Shown: positions 32,699 through 39,812 of the stretch, piece by piece | How positions within the stretch are numbered: position 1 is the stretch's first letter | Layout of the letters: each line of letters starts with the position of its first letter | Origin: Collinsella sp. AM33-4BH | GTDB taxonomy: Bacteria > Actinomycetota > Coriobacteriia > Coriobacteriales > Coriobacteriaceae | Length of the DNA stretch: 64,000 bases | Assembly: GCF_003469205.1 (NCBI RefSeq) | Contig: NZ_QSIN01000007.1 | Location: 62,001-126,000, forward strand | Direction: 5' to 3' | The notes under the pieces: generated by a model | Told to the model about the DNA's origin: nothing | The model's input: the letters and a program-made list of their open reading frames with translations, nothing else | Databases searched by the model: none | Made by a program: the position numbers and the translations under genes

Positions 32699-33622
32699 TT
32701 ACAGCTTGGCGTCGATGTCGACGCTCTGATACGTAGGGGTCTGCTGGACATAGAGCTTAATGCCCATGTCGAGCAGCTGGTTGACGTCGGCCTTCTGGGT
32801 GGCGTCGAAGAAGACGGAGCTGTCCTTGCCGCCGACCTGTTCGGCACCGTCGTGGTTGGCGGTGGCGCCCAGGTTGATGGCGTCGAGCTTGTAGCCCTGG
32901 CAGAACTGCAGCATCTCGGCAGTGTTGCCAAAGACGAACATGACGCGCTCGCCGAGGGTGTTGAGCTTGTCCATCTTGGCGAGGGCACGCTCGACGGTGA
33001 AGACGTTCAGGCGCACGCCCTGGGGCTTGGCCAGCTTAAGAGCGCCCTTCTTGATGTCATCGTTGGCGGCAGCGTTGTCGACGACGATGATGCGCTCGGC
33101 CTGAACCTTGGTGGTCCAGGTAAAGACGACCTGGCCGTGCAGCAGACGGTAGTCAAGACGTGCGAGGACGATCTTGGCGGGACCGGAGCTGTGACGGGAC
33201 GCCTTGGCCTTCTTGGCGGGAGCCGCGGCGACCTCGACCGGTGCGTTGGGGTTGGTCAGACCGGTGCGGGCCTCGTTGATGAGGGCCGCGAGCTCGGCAC
33301 CCTTGACGGGGGCGGGGCTCATAGCGAGCGTCAGTGCCAGCGGAATGTTGAAACCGCTGACAACCGTGAACTTCGTGCCGTTCTTGGAAAGCTCGACCAT
33401 GCTGTTGTTGACCGAGCTGCCGAGCATATCGGTCAGCACATAGACGGTGTCGTCCGCGTTGAACGTGGCGATCATGGCGTCCACCTTGTTGGTGATGGGC
33501 TCCTTGTCGTCACGAGCAAGCGACACGACGTGGACGTTCGACACGTCGCCGAGAACCATCTCGAGCGTGTCTTTGGCGCCTGCGGCCAGGCCGCCATGAG
33601 ATGCGAGAATGATCTGATTCAT
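32699..33622 (-). CDS. PTS mannose-family EIIAB fusion (locus C)
   Basis: 307-aa cytoplasmic phosphocarrier. Residues 1-125 are EIIA (LASHGGLAAG, phospho-His9; TDMLGSSVNN), residues 126-148 an Ala/Lys/Pro-rich linker, and residues 149-307 EIIB (LDYRLLHGQV, phospho-His162). Locus A keeps these as two proteins, so the two PTS systems are distinct subtypes. AGGAGG lies before the ATG. It is the first gene of the locus C PTS operon and faces a perfect CGTTAT/ATAACG palindrome 17 bases upstream of its start. Confidence 0.94.
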   Translation of the reverse strand: MNQIILASHGGLAAGAKDTLEMVLGDVSNVHVVSLARDDKEPITNKVDAMIATFNADDTVYVLTDMLGSSVNNSMVELSKNGTKFTVVSGFNIPLALTLAMSPAPVKGAELAALINEARTGLTNPNAPVEVAAAPAKKAKASRHSSGPAKIVLARLDYRLLHGQVVFTWTTKVQAERIIVVDNAAANDDIKKGALKLAKPQGVRLNVFTVERALAKMDKLNTLGERVMFVFGNTAEMLQFCQGYKLDAINLGATANHDGAEQVGGKDSSVFFDATQKADVNQLLDMGIKLYVQQTPTYQSVDIDAKL

Positions 33623-33638
33623 CTTGCCTCCTCCTTTT

Positions 33639-33657
33639 CGTTATGGTCATTATAACG
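33639..33657 (-). promoter_or_regulatory. Operator before EIIAB of locus C
   Basis: CGTTATGGTCATTATAACG, arms CGTTAT and ATAACG with a 7-base spacer, 17 bases upstream of the EIIAB start. Followed on the plus strand by TCTTATACGTTG and TTAGTATATAA, making an AT-rich promoter. It contains the GACGTTATA block in reverse (33651-33659). Confidence 0.55.
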
Positions 33658-33826
33658 TCTTATACGTTGCTTATTTTGCTAATTAGTATATAAACCGTTC
33701 GCGGGTGAAAAACGACCGTTGGCGGGTTTAACGCAATCGAAACGATGGTCTTGGGTAGGTCGGCGCTGGCTAGGCACCGCCCGGCCAAACGCCGGGCGCT
33801 ACCTGCTCAAACACTCCGCCAATCCC

Positions 33827-34909
33827 CTATCGCACGAAGTACCAGGGGCTTTCCTGCACGGTGGGCTCCAGCGTAATGCCCGTGCGCTCGCGGAACAGAT
33901 CCATGTCCTGCGATTTCTCCGTCCACCACGCGTTGGGCTTAAAGGTCATGCTCTCAATGACATGGCCGACAAACACACTGTTGCGCAGCTTGGAAAAGTC
34001 GGTGTTCATGATCACGATGGACGCGAGCACCAAAACGATGCCCAGAACCTTGATCGCACCGGCGGGCTCGGCGTAGACACCAATGCCCAGCAGCACGGTG
34101 ACGACCGTCTCGAATGACATTACGACGGGAACTTTCGACGTCTCGAGCCCCATGGACAGACCCTGCATATATAAGACATAGGCCACGGCTGTGGGGATGA
34201 GTCCAAAGCCAAGGAACAGCAGCAGCAGCTGTGGCGACATTGCCGCGGCGACATCTGGCCACGGAGCCGCGATAGCCGCCATAACCGCACCGCCAAAAAC
34301 AAGGCCCCAAAACGTGACAGCCAGCGGGTGGACCGTCTTGGTTGCTATCCGGCTAAACACCGCGAGCGACGCGCCACAAAAGCCCGCAATCACGCCCGAC
34401 GTGACGCCCCAAACCGAAAAATGAAAACCGGAAAGGTCGCCATCGGTCACTGCAAGTACACAGCCACCGATGTTAAAAGCGATGGCAACGAGCTTGTTGG
34501 GAGTCACATCCTCGCGATAAAGTACGCGACCGAGCATGACGCCAAACACCGGCGAGGTGTAAAGCAGCACCGAGGCCGTGGACATGCCCACCTCGCCCAT
34601 GCACTCGTAATAAAGCGTGTTAGCGGTGGCGAGGCCGATAATGCCAAGAAGCGCACAAGGAACAAGCTCTTTAGGACTTGCCTTGAACAGTGCCAGGGGA
34701 CCCGATGCCTTTCCCTCACGAGCACCTCCCTGGCAACCCATGAATGCCAAGACCGGAGCCATTAAGACGGCACCCGACAACAAGCGAAAGGCAGCCATAC
34801 TCTGGGACGTAACGCCCATGGCCGAGATGCCGTTTACAAAGATTCCGATGCTGCCCCACATAAGCGCGGCGATCAGCACCAGCACATAGCCCAGATTGCT
34901 TTTCTTCAA
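33827..34909 (-). CDS. EamA/DMT-family transporter upstream of the locus C PTS operon
   Basis: 360-aa inner-membrane transporter with two EamA repeats of five helices each (first begins GYVLVLIAALMWGSIGIFVNG; second after residue 170) and a polar 40-residue tail after the last helix. The start is probably TTG 34909, 6 bases after GAGGAG; GTG 34945 gives a longer form but lacks a ribosome site. It shares direction and promoter-proximal place with locus C, about 200 bp upstream of EIIAB. Export of the amino acid freed by the deglycase, or uptake, are both possible; this is inference. Confidence 0.82.
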   Translation of the reverse strand: MKKSNLGYVLVLIAALMWGSIGIFVNGISAMGVTSQSMAAFRLLSGAVLMAPVLAFMGCQGGAREGKASGPLALFKASPKELVPCALLGIIGLATANTLYYECMGEVGMSTASVLLYTSPVFGVMLGRVLYREDVTPNKLVAIAFNIGGCVLAVTDGDLSGFHFSVWGVTSGVIAGFCGASLAVFSRIATKTVHPLAVTFWGLVFGGAVMAAIAAPWPDVAAAMSPQLLLLFLGFGLIPTAVAYVLYMQGLSMGLETSKVPVVMSFETVVTVLLGIGVYAEPAGAIKVLGIVLVLASIVIMNTDFSKLRNSVFVGHVIESMTFKPNAWWTEKSQDMDLFRERTGITLEPTVQESPWYFVR

Positions 34910-34948
34910 CGCAGCCTCCTCGGTATTGTTTCCAATATGTTTCACACT

Positions 34949-34968
34949 ACGTTATAGTCGTTATATAC
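34949..34968 (-). promoter_or_regulatory. CGTTATA repeat upstream of the second EamA gene
   Basis: ACGTTATAGTCGTTATATAC, two CGTTATA direct repeats, 40 bases before the EamA start. Similar to the blocks before locus A SIS and locus C EIIAB genes. Confidence 0.45.
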
Positions 34969-35067
34969 ATTTTTCAAGGCACAAATCGGCGAACGGGAAA
35001 TCTCTCGACACAAGGAGTGTCCCCAACTGCCGGCAGAAAGGGAACGTCCCCAAGTGCCGCTCTAGCA

Positions 35068-35132
35068 GTTGCAGTGAAATAGTTCTCAAACAGAGGCTTC
35101 ACGCCCCCAAACAGGAACTATTCCACCGCAAC
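35068..35132. repeat. Hairpin GTTGCAGTGAAATAGTTC / GAACTATTCCACCGCAAC
   Basis: Eighteen-base imperfect arms (35068-35085, 35115-35132) about 40 bases beyond the locus D SIS stop; GGAACGTCCCC lies next to it. No T-run on the minus strand. The 34910-35169 gap holds nothing else I can name. Confidence 0.5.
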
Positions 35133-35169
35133 TCATGAGGGGTATTGGGCTGTTAGGCCGCTCTATCCC

Positions 35170-36162
35170 TTAGTAATCCAGCTTCCACATGTAGCGGCGC
35201 GTCATGTAGTCCTTGTGGGTGACGGCGGAGAGCGCACGCATGTAGACGTTGTTGAGGATCGGGGCAAAGATCAGGTGGTTGAAGTACTCGCTCACGCTGT
35301 CCTTGATGTCGTTGAGGCCGAGCTCCTTGGCGTCGAGCTGGTAGACGCGCTCACCACCGTACTGGTTGACAAAGCGAATGCCGCGCTCGTCGTTGCAGCG
35401 GCTGCGGCCGACGCTGATGAGCTGGAACAGCGAGGTACGCTTGTCCAGGATCTCGAAGGGACCGTGGAAGAAGTCGCAGGTGTTGATGGTGCAGGAGTCG
35501 ATCTGCAGCATCTCCTGCACGTTGCAGATGCTAAAGACGTAGGCGGCACCAAAGAGCGGACCCTGAGCCATCACGTTGATGCAGGGCTTGTCGGCGTTCT
35601 GCTCGGCCCACTTGGCTGCGAGCGGACGGGTGTACTCGACGGCCTTGCGATAGATGGGGTCGACCAAGTCGAAGGCGGCCATAGCGGTCTCGTACTCGGC
35701 ATAGCCCTCGGTCTGCTGCGTAAGCTCCATAGCAATCATGGTCACGACGGCGGAGTTGGTGCGGCCCATGCAGGACTCGTCGATGGCCAGGCTGTCGTAC
35801 TGGATCTTGTAGTCGCAGACCTCGGTGAGGCCGGACTCGTCAACATAGATGGCGATGGTGCTGGCGCCGTGGTTCTTGGCGACCTGGGCGGCGACGATGG
35901 TCTCCTTGGTGCCGCGCATGGACACGACGACGGCCAGGGTGTTCTCGTTGACGTAGGCAGGCGTGGCGTGCACGAACTCGTTGCTGGTGTAGCTGGAGCT
36001 CACGACCTGCGTGGCCTCGTGCTCCATAAAGTACTGGGCAGGATAGTTGCCGCCGTTGGATCCACCGGCGCCAATCCACACGACGCGCTTGATGCCGCCC
36101 TTGTCTGCCTTGTCAGCCAAAACCTGGGAGACGACGTCCTTAACCTGTTCCTGAGTAGTCAT
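35170..36162 (-). CDS. SIS-domain fructosamine-6-phosphate deglycase-like protein (locus D)
   Basis: 330-aa SIS protein, the most divergent of the four. IGAGGSNGGNYPAQYF (residues 30-45) and SMRGTKETIV (81-90) are its sugar-phosphate loops. Glu217 and His233 are 16 apart and DFFHGPFE keeps FHG but with Asp instead of Glu at the first place. It is probably a deglycase or isomerase for a different phosphosugar adduct. ATG 36162 has AAAGG only 11 bases upstream, a little far. No PTS genes accompany it. It is divergent from its GntR regulator. Confidence 0.78.
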   Translation of the reverse strand: MTTQEQVKDVVSQVLADKADKGGIKRVVWIGAGGSNGGNYPAQYFMEHEATQVVSSSYTSNEFVHATPAYVNENTLAVVVSMRGTKETIVAAQVAKNHGASTIAIYVDESGLTEVCDYKIQYDSLAIDESCMGRTNSAVVTMIAMELTQQTEGYAEYETAMAAFDLVDPIYRKAVEYTRPLAAKWAEQNADKPCINVMAQGPLFGAAYVFSICNVQEMLQIDSCTINTCDFFHGPFEILDKRTSLFQLISVGRSRCNDERGIRFVNQYGGERVYQLDAKELGLNDIKDSVSEYFNHLIFAPILNNVYMRALSAVTHKDYMTRRYMWKLDY

Positions 36163-36200
36163 CGTGCATCAGCCTTTCTTCTCGTTTGATGCTCTCGATG

Positions 36201-36359
36201 GCATACAAGTTACATACATGTTTTGGTTATGTCGACTAGTTGTATGCTATATTTGTCTTAGAAATATTGCTGGTAAAGTTTTCGGCAAGCCATTACCAGC
36301 GGTTTTGTTGTCATGTTGGATACATGCTTGGTTCTGTAAGCATACAAGTTAGATACAGG
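36201..36359. promoter_or_regulatory. Paired operators between locus D SIS and GntR genes
   Basis: GCATACAAGTTACATACATG (36201-36220) and GCATACAAGTTAGATACAGG (36340-36359), 139 bp apart, with an inverted half GTTGTATGC at 36239-36247. The first copy lies near the SIS start, the second 8 bases before the GntR start, so binding would silence both divergent genes. Confidence 0.75.
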
Positions 36360-36367
36360 TTGTTCGC

Positions 36368-37090
36368 ATGAGCACTTCGTCGAAAAAGAACTTGACCCAA
36401 TACGAGCGTCTGGCGGCAACGCTTCGCGACCGCATTGCCGCCGGCACCTACGCCCGCGGAGATAAACTGCCGTCTGAGATGGAACTCATGGACGAATCGG
36501 GCCTGTCGCGCAGCACCGTGCGCCATGCCCTTAAGGTGCTTGTTGACGAGGGCCTGATTCGAACCGAGCGCGGGCGCGGCGCCTTTGTGGCCGACACGCC
36601 CGCGCTCCACGAGAACAACCTGGTGTTTTCGAGCTATACGGCACAAGTCCAGGGTCAGGGCATGAAGCCCACCACGCGCACCGTGGACTCGGGCTTTGCC
36701 AAGGCGGCCGGCAGCATAGCTAAGTTCTTTGACGCCGCCATGGGCAGCAAGCTCGTCAAACTTGTCCGCCTGCGCTACCTGGACGACGCGCCACTGTGCC
36801 TGGAAACCACCTATCTACCACCGAGCTTTGAGGCACTCATCGATCGCGATATCAACGGTTCGCTCTACGCCATGCTGCGCCAAGAATTCCATCGCGCGCC
36901 GGCACAGGGACATAAGACCTTTGAGGTGTGCTATGCCTCGCAAAACGAGGCGTTTTTGCTCAACGTTGAGCGTGGGCAGGCGCTGATCTTGATCACCGAC
37001 TACGTCTACGACACCGACGGCCGCCCGCTCCATATCTCCAAGCGTATCCAGCGCACCGACCGCGCCAAATACACCGAACCCATCGGCTAA
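36368..37090 (+). CDS. GntR/UTRA transcriptional regulator (locus D)
   Basis: 240-aa regulator: winged helix at residues about 8-78 (PSEMELMDESGLSRSTVRHALKVL, then ERGRGAFV) and a UTRA domain to the end with TFEVCYASQNEAFLL, a phrase shared with the locus A regulator (TLEVCYASELEAAYL). It is transcribed away from the locus D deglycase and its ATG lies just after an operator copy, so it should repress itself and the deglycase. Its own ribosome site is poor. A bidirectional hairpin terminator follows. Confidence 0.9.
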   Translation: MSTSSKKNLTQYERLAATLRDRIAAGTYARGDKLPSEMELMDESGLSRSTVRHALKVLVDEGLIRTERGRGAFVADTPALHENNLVFSSYTAQVQGQGMKPTTRTVDSGFAKAAGSIAKFFDAAMGSKLVKLVRLRYLDDAPLCLETTYLPPSFEALIDRDINGSLYAMLRQEFHRAPAQGHKTFEVCYASQNEAFLLNVERGQALILITDYVYDTDGRPLHISKRIQRTDRAKYTEPIG

Positions 37091-37098
37091 CCAACACC

Positions 37099-37139
37099 AA
37101 AACCACCACAAAGGGGACAGGCACCTTTGTGGTGGTTTT
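37099..37139. terminator. GGGGACAGGCA hairpin between GntR and GNAT, bidirectional terminator
   Basis: Arms AAAACCACCACAAAGG / CCTTTGTGGTGGTTTT around GGACAGGCA. A-run before and T-run after the stem make it a terminator for both convergent genes. It touches the GNAT stop codon. Nearly identical to 18064-18103. Confidence 0.8.
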
Positions 37140-37719
37140 AGGCGAGGAGGTCGGGGAACCAGGTTGGCTTAGGTTGGTTAGGGACGCGCTCGGCCAGGAC
37201 CAGCTCCATCCAGCACATGTCGTACCAGCGGCCGAACTTTTGGGCGCAGCGGTCGAAGGCGCCCACCAGGCGATATCCCATATGGGCATGGAAATCCTGG
37301 CTGTTGTGCGTCAGGTACTCGTCGTCCTTGTCGTGCGGCACGGCGATGAGCGCGCACATGTTGGTGATGCCCATCGCGATCAGGCACTGCTTGAGCGCAT
37401 CGTGCAGCTTGCGGCCCAGCCCGCCGTGGCGCACGTCGCGTGCCAGGTAAATCGACGTCTCGACCGACCAGTCGTATGCCTCGCGGCTGTTGAGCGGACT
37501 CGCATAGGCATAGCCTACCGGACGCCCGTCCAGCTCCATCACCAGATACGGATAGCGCTTGAGCGTACGCTCGATGCGCCCGGCGAACTCCTCAACGCTC
37601 GGCACCTCGTATTCGCAGGTAATCGCCGTCTGGCGCACATACGGCTCATAGATGGCAAGCAACGCCGGCGCGTCTTTGGGCGTCGCCAGGCAAATCGCCG
37701 GCTCGGACATCTCGGTCAT
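37138..37719 (-). CDS. GNAT N-acetyltransferase, phosphinothricin-acetyltransferase-like
   Basis: 193-aa cytoplasmic acetyltransferase of the PAT/YncA type: N-terminal beta strand IYEPYVRQTAITCEYEVPS, central GYAYASPLNSREAYDWSVETSIYLARDVRHGGLGRKL carrying the acetyl-CoA loop, and FHAHMGYRLVGAF later. Members acetylate amino-acid amines such as methionine derivatives or phosphinothricin. ATG 37719 follows AGAAGGG by 4-5 bases. It is convergent with the locus D regulator and overlaps the shared hairpin by two bases. Confidence 0.88.
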   Translation of the reverse strand: MTEMSEPAICLATPKDAPALLAIYEPYVRQTAITCEYEVPSVEEFAGRIERTLKRYPYLVMELDGRPVGYAYASPLNSREAYDWSVETSIYLARDVRHGGLGRKLHDALKQCLIAMGITNMCALIAVPHDKDDEYLTHNSQDFHAHMGYRLVGAFDRCAQKFGRWYDMCWMELVLAERVPNQPKPTWFPDLLA

Positions 37720-37740
37720 ACAACCCTTCTCTCTCAAAAA

Positions 37741-37778
37741 CAAAGGCCGCCTTGCGCCAAACCCAGCGCAAGGCGGCC
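37741..37778 (-). terminator. Terminator of the threonine aldolase gene
   Basis: GGCCGCCTTGCGC / GCGCAAGGCGGCC stem (37745-37778), followed on the minus strand by TTTGTTTTTG. Confidence 0.88.
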
Positions 37779-37796
37779 CCTCGTCATTACATCAGG

Positions 37797-38822
37797 CTAC
37801 AGGACAGCCGCCAGCGCGTCGATGTCCTCCTGCGTCGTGGCCCAGCTGGTGCAAAAGCGCACCACCGTGTGGGTATCGTCGTACTTTTCCCAGTACTCGA
37901 TCGCCGCATGCTCGCGAATGCGGGCCATGTCCTCGTTGGGCAAAATCACGAACTGCTGGTTTGTGGGCGTCTCCAAAAAGAACTGGTAGCCGCGCTCGTG
38001 CAGCACACGACGCAGCGCCTGGGCCGTCTGAATCGCCTGTCGACCAATCTCAAAATACAGGCCATCGGTAAAGAGCGCCTCAAACTGCACGCCCGTCAGG
38101 CGGCCCTTGGCCAACAGCGCGCCGTGCTGCTTAATACGCGGAATGGGATGCGCCGGAGCGTGCATGCCGCAGAACACCACAGCCTCGCCGCAAAGCGCGC
38201 CGCACTTGGTGCCGCCGATGTAGAACACGTCGCACAGCTGCGCCAGCTCGGGCAGGGTAATGTCGCACTCATCGGCCGCCAGTGCATAGGCCAGACGAGC
38301 ACCGTCCACAAACAGCGGAATCTCGCGCTTCTGGCACACCGCGTGAATCGCCGCGAGCTCGGCCTTGGAGTACAGCGTGCCGTACTCGGTCGATAGACTC
38401 ACGTACACGGCGCCCGGGAACACCGTGTGCTCGTAGCTCTCGTTTTCGTAGAACACCTGGATATAGTTCTCGAGATCCTCGGCGTGCATCTTGCCCTCGT
38501 AGCCGGGGATGGTGAGCACCTTGTGGCCGCCAAACTCGATGGCGCCCGCCTCGTGGCAAGCGACATGGCCGGTCTCGGCGGCAACGACGCCCTCGTAGGG
38601 CGCGAGCAGCATGTCAATCACCGTCGCGTTGGCCTGCGTGCCGCCCACCAGCAAGAACACGTCGGCATCGGGGGCCTGACAGGCCTCGCGAATCAGCTGC
38701 TTGGCACGCTCGGTGTGCGCATCGGTACCGTAGCCGGGCTGTGGCTCCATGTTGGTATCGACGAGCGCCTGCAGCACTGCCGGATGAGCACCGTGGGAAT
38801 AGTCGTTGTTGAACGCGAGCAT
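37797..38822 (-). CDS. ltaE: Low-specificity L-threonine aldolase (PLP enzyme)
   Basis: 341-aa fold-type I pyridoxal-phosphate enzyme, cleaving L-threonine or allo-threonine to glycine and acetaldehyde. The Schiff-base lysine is Lys206 in GGTKCGAL, and VDGARLAYA gives the conserved Asp173 that contacts the pyridine nitrogen. Length and layout match the family. GAGAGGA lies 7 bases before ATG 38822. It is alone between the GNAT and PAP2 genes. Confidence 0.92.
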   Translation of the reverse strand: MLAFNNDYSHGAHPAVLQALVDTNMEPQPGYGTDAHTERAKQLIREACQAPDADVFLLVGGTQANATVIDMLLAPYEGVVAAETGHVACHEAGAIEFGGHKVLTIPGYEGKMHAEDLENYIQVFYENESYEHTVFPGAVYVSLSTEYGTLYSKAELAAIHAVCQKREIPLFVDGARLAYALAADECDITLPELAQLCDVFYIGGTKCGALCGEAVVFCGMHAPAHPIPRIKQHGALLAKGRLTGVQFEALFTDGLYFEIGRQAIQTAQALRRVLHERGYQFFLETPTNQQFVILPNEDMARIREHAAIEYWEKYDDTHTVVRFCTSWATTQEDIDALAAVL

Positions 38823-38867
38823 GGCAATCCTCTCTAGCCGGGCATGGGCCCGATGATTTAAACGCCG

Positions 38868-39731
38868 CTATTGTACGCCGCCCGGATAGGCAATGCGCGC
38901 GGCAAGGCACTCAAGTGCCAGCACCAGGGCAAAGCCGCAGCTCACGTCAGTCAAAAAGTGCGCACCGATCACAATGCGGCCAAAGGCGACGAGCGCCGCA
39001 ACCGCAGCCGCCGTCCAAAAGACCACGCGACGGCGCGACGGCTTTTCCTTAAAGGACGCCGCAGGAAGCCCGGCAAGCATAAGACCGATCGCCGCGTGCG
39101 CCGTGTGTCCGCTCGCAAACGACTTAAAGCCGTCCTTGATTACGCCGGCCGCAATATAGCTCCACTTGTCGGGGTTGCCAATCACCCACCACGGCTGATA
39201 ATTGAGCCCCGGCGTGACCTCGATCACGCGCATGCGCGGGCGCGACCACAGCGGCTTGACAACCACGTTGAGGATGATGGCCTGAGCGACCCACACGGCA
39301 AGCGCCATCAGCGCCCAGCGCGTGAGCTCGTCGGAGTCGGTGTCGCGCGTGAGGCGATAGACGACAAGGTTAGCAGCGATGACCAGCACAAACGTCAGCA
39401 CCAACTGGACAGCGATGAGTTTGCCGCCAACCTTCAGGGACGAGACGATCTCGTAGCCGGCCAGGCCAACGTTGACGAGGATGCCGAGCACGGCGAGCCA
39501 TTTGCTCCCCCTGGAGTCGGGACGCACCGCGCGCACGAGCATAACGCCCGCGACGCTCGCCGTCAGCTCAAACGGCAGCTCGCCGGCAGCCTCGATAAAG
39601 CGGCCGTACATGCTGCCGATGTTGAACAGCGCGCTCGAGATCTGATAATCGAAGAAACTGCCCACGCCCAGACAAAGGCACAGGACAACCGCGATCATGG
39701 CGACATCTTTTTTATAGATGTATCCGAACAT
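38868..39731 (-). CDS. PAP2-family membrane phosphatase
   Basis: 287-aa integral membrane protein with about six helices. The phosphatase motifs are K-PLWSRPRMR (motif 1), SFASGHTAHA (motif 2 with its catalytic His) and RIVIGAHFLTDV (motif 3 with the nucleophile His and Asp). Substrates of the family include undecaprenyl pyrophosphate and phosphatidate. AAAGGAAAGC precedes ATG 39731. Its end lies 45 bases upstream of the threonine aldolase start, so they may be one unit. Confidence 0.9.
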   Translation of the reverse strand: MFGYIYKKDVAMIAVVLCLCLGVGSFFDYQISSALFNIGSMYGRFIEAAGELPFELTASVAGVMLVRAVRPDSRGSKWLAVLGILVNVGLAGYEIVSSLKVGGKLIAVQLVLTFVLVIAANLVVYRLTRDTDSDELTRWALMALAVWVAQAIILNVVVKPLWSRPRMRVIEVTPGLNYQPWWVIGNPDKWSYIAAGVIKDGFKSFASGHTAHAAIGLMLAGLPAASFKEKPSRRRVVFWTAAAVAALVAFGRIVIGAHFLTDVSCGFALVLALECLAARIAYPGGVQ

Positions 39732-39812
39732 GCTTTCCTTTCGATGGGGCTGAAATCAATCTGCGAGATGGCGGGGCAAAGATGACTTCGTCCCGCCACG
39801 CCCCCCCACTTG

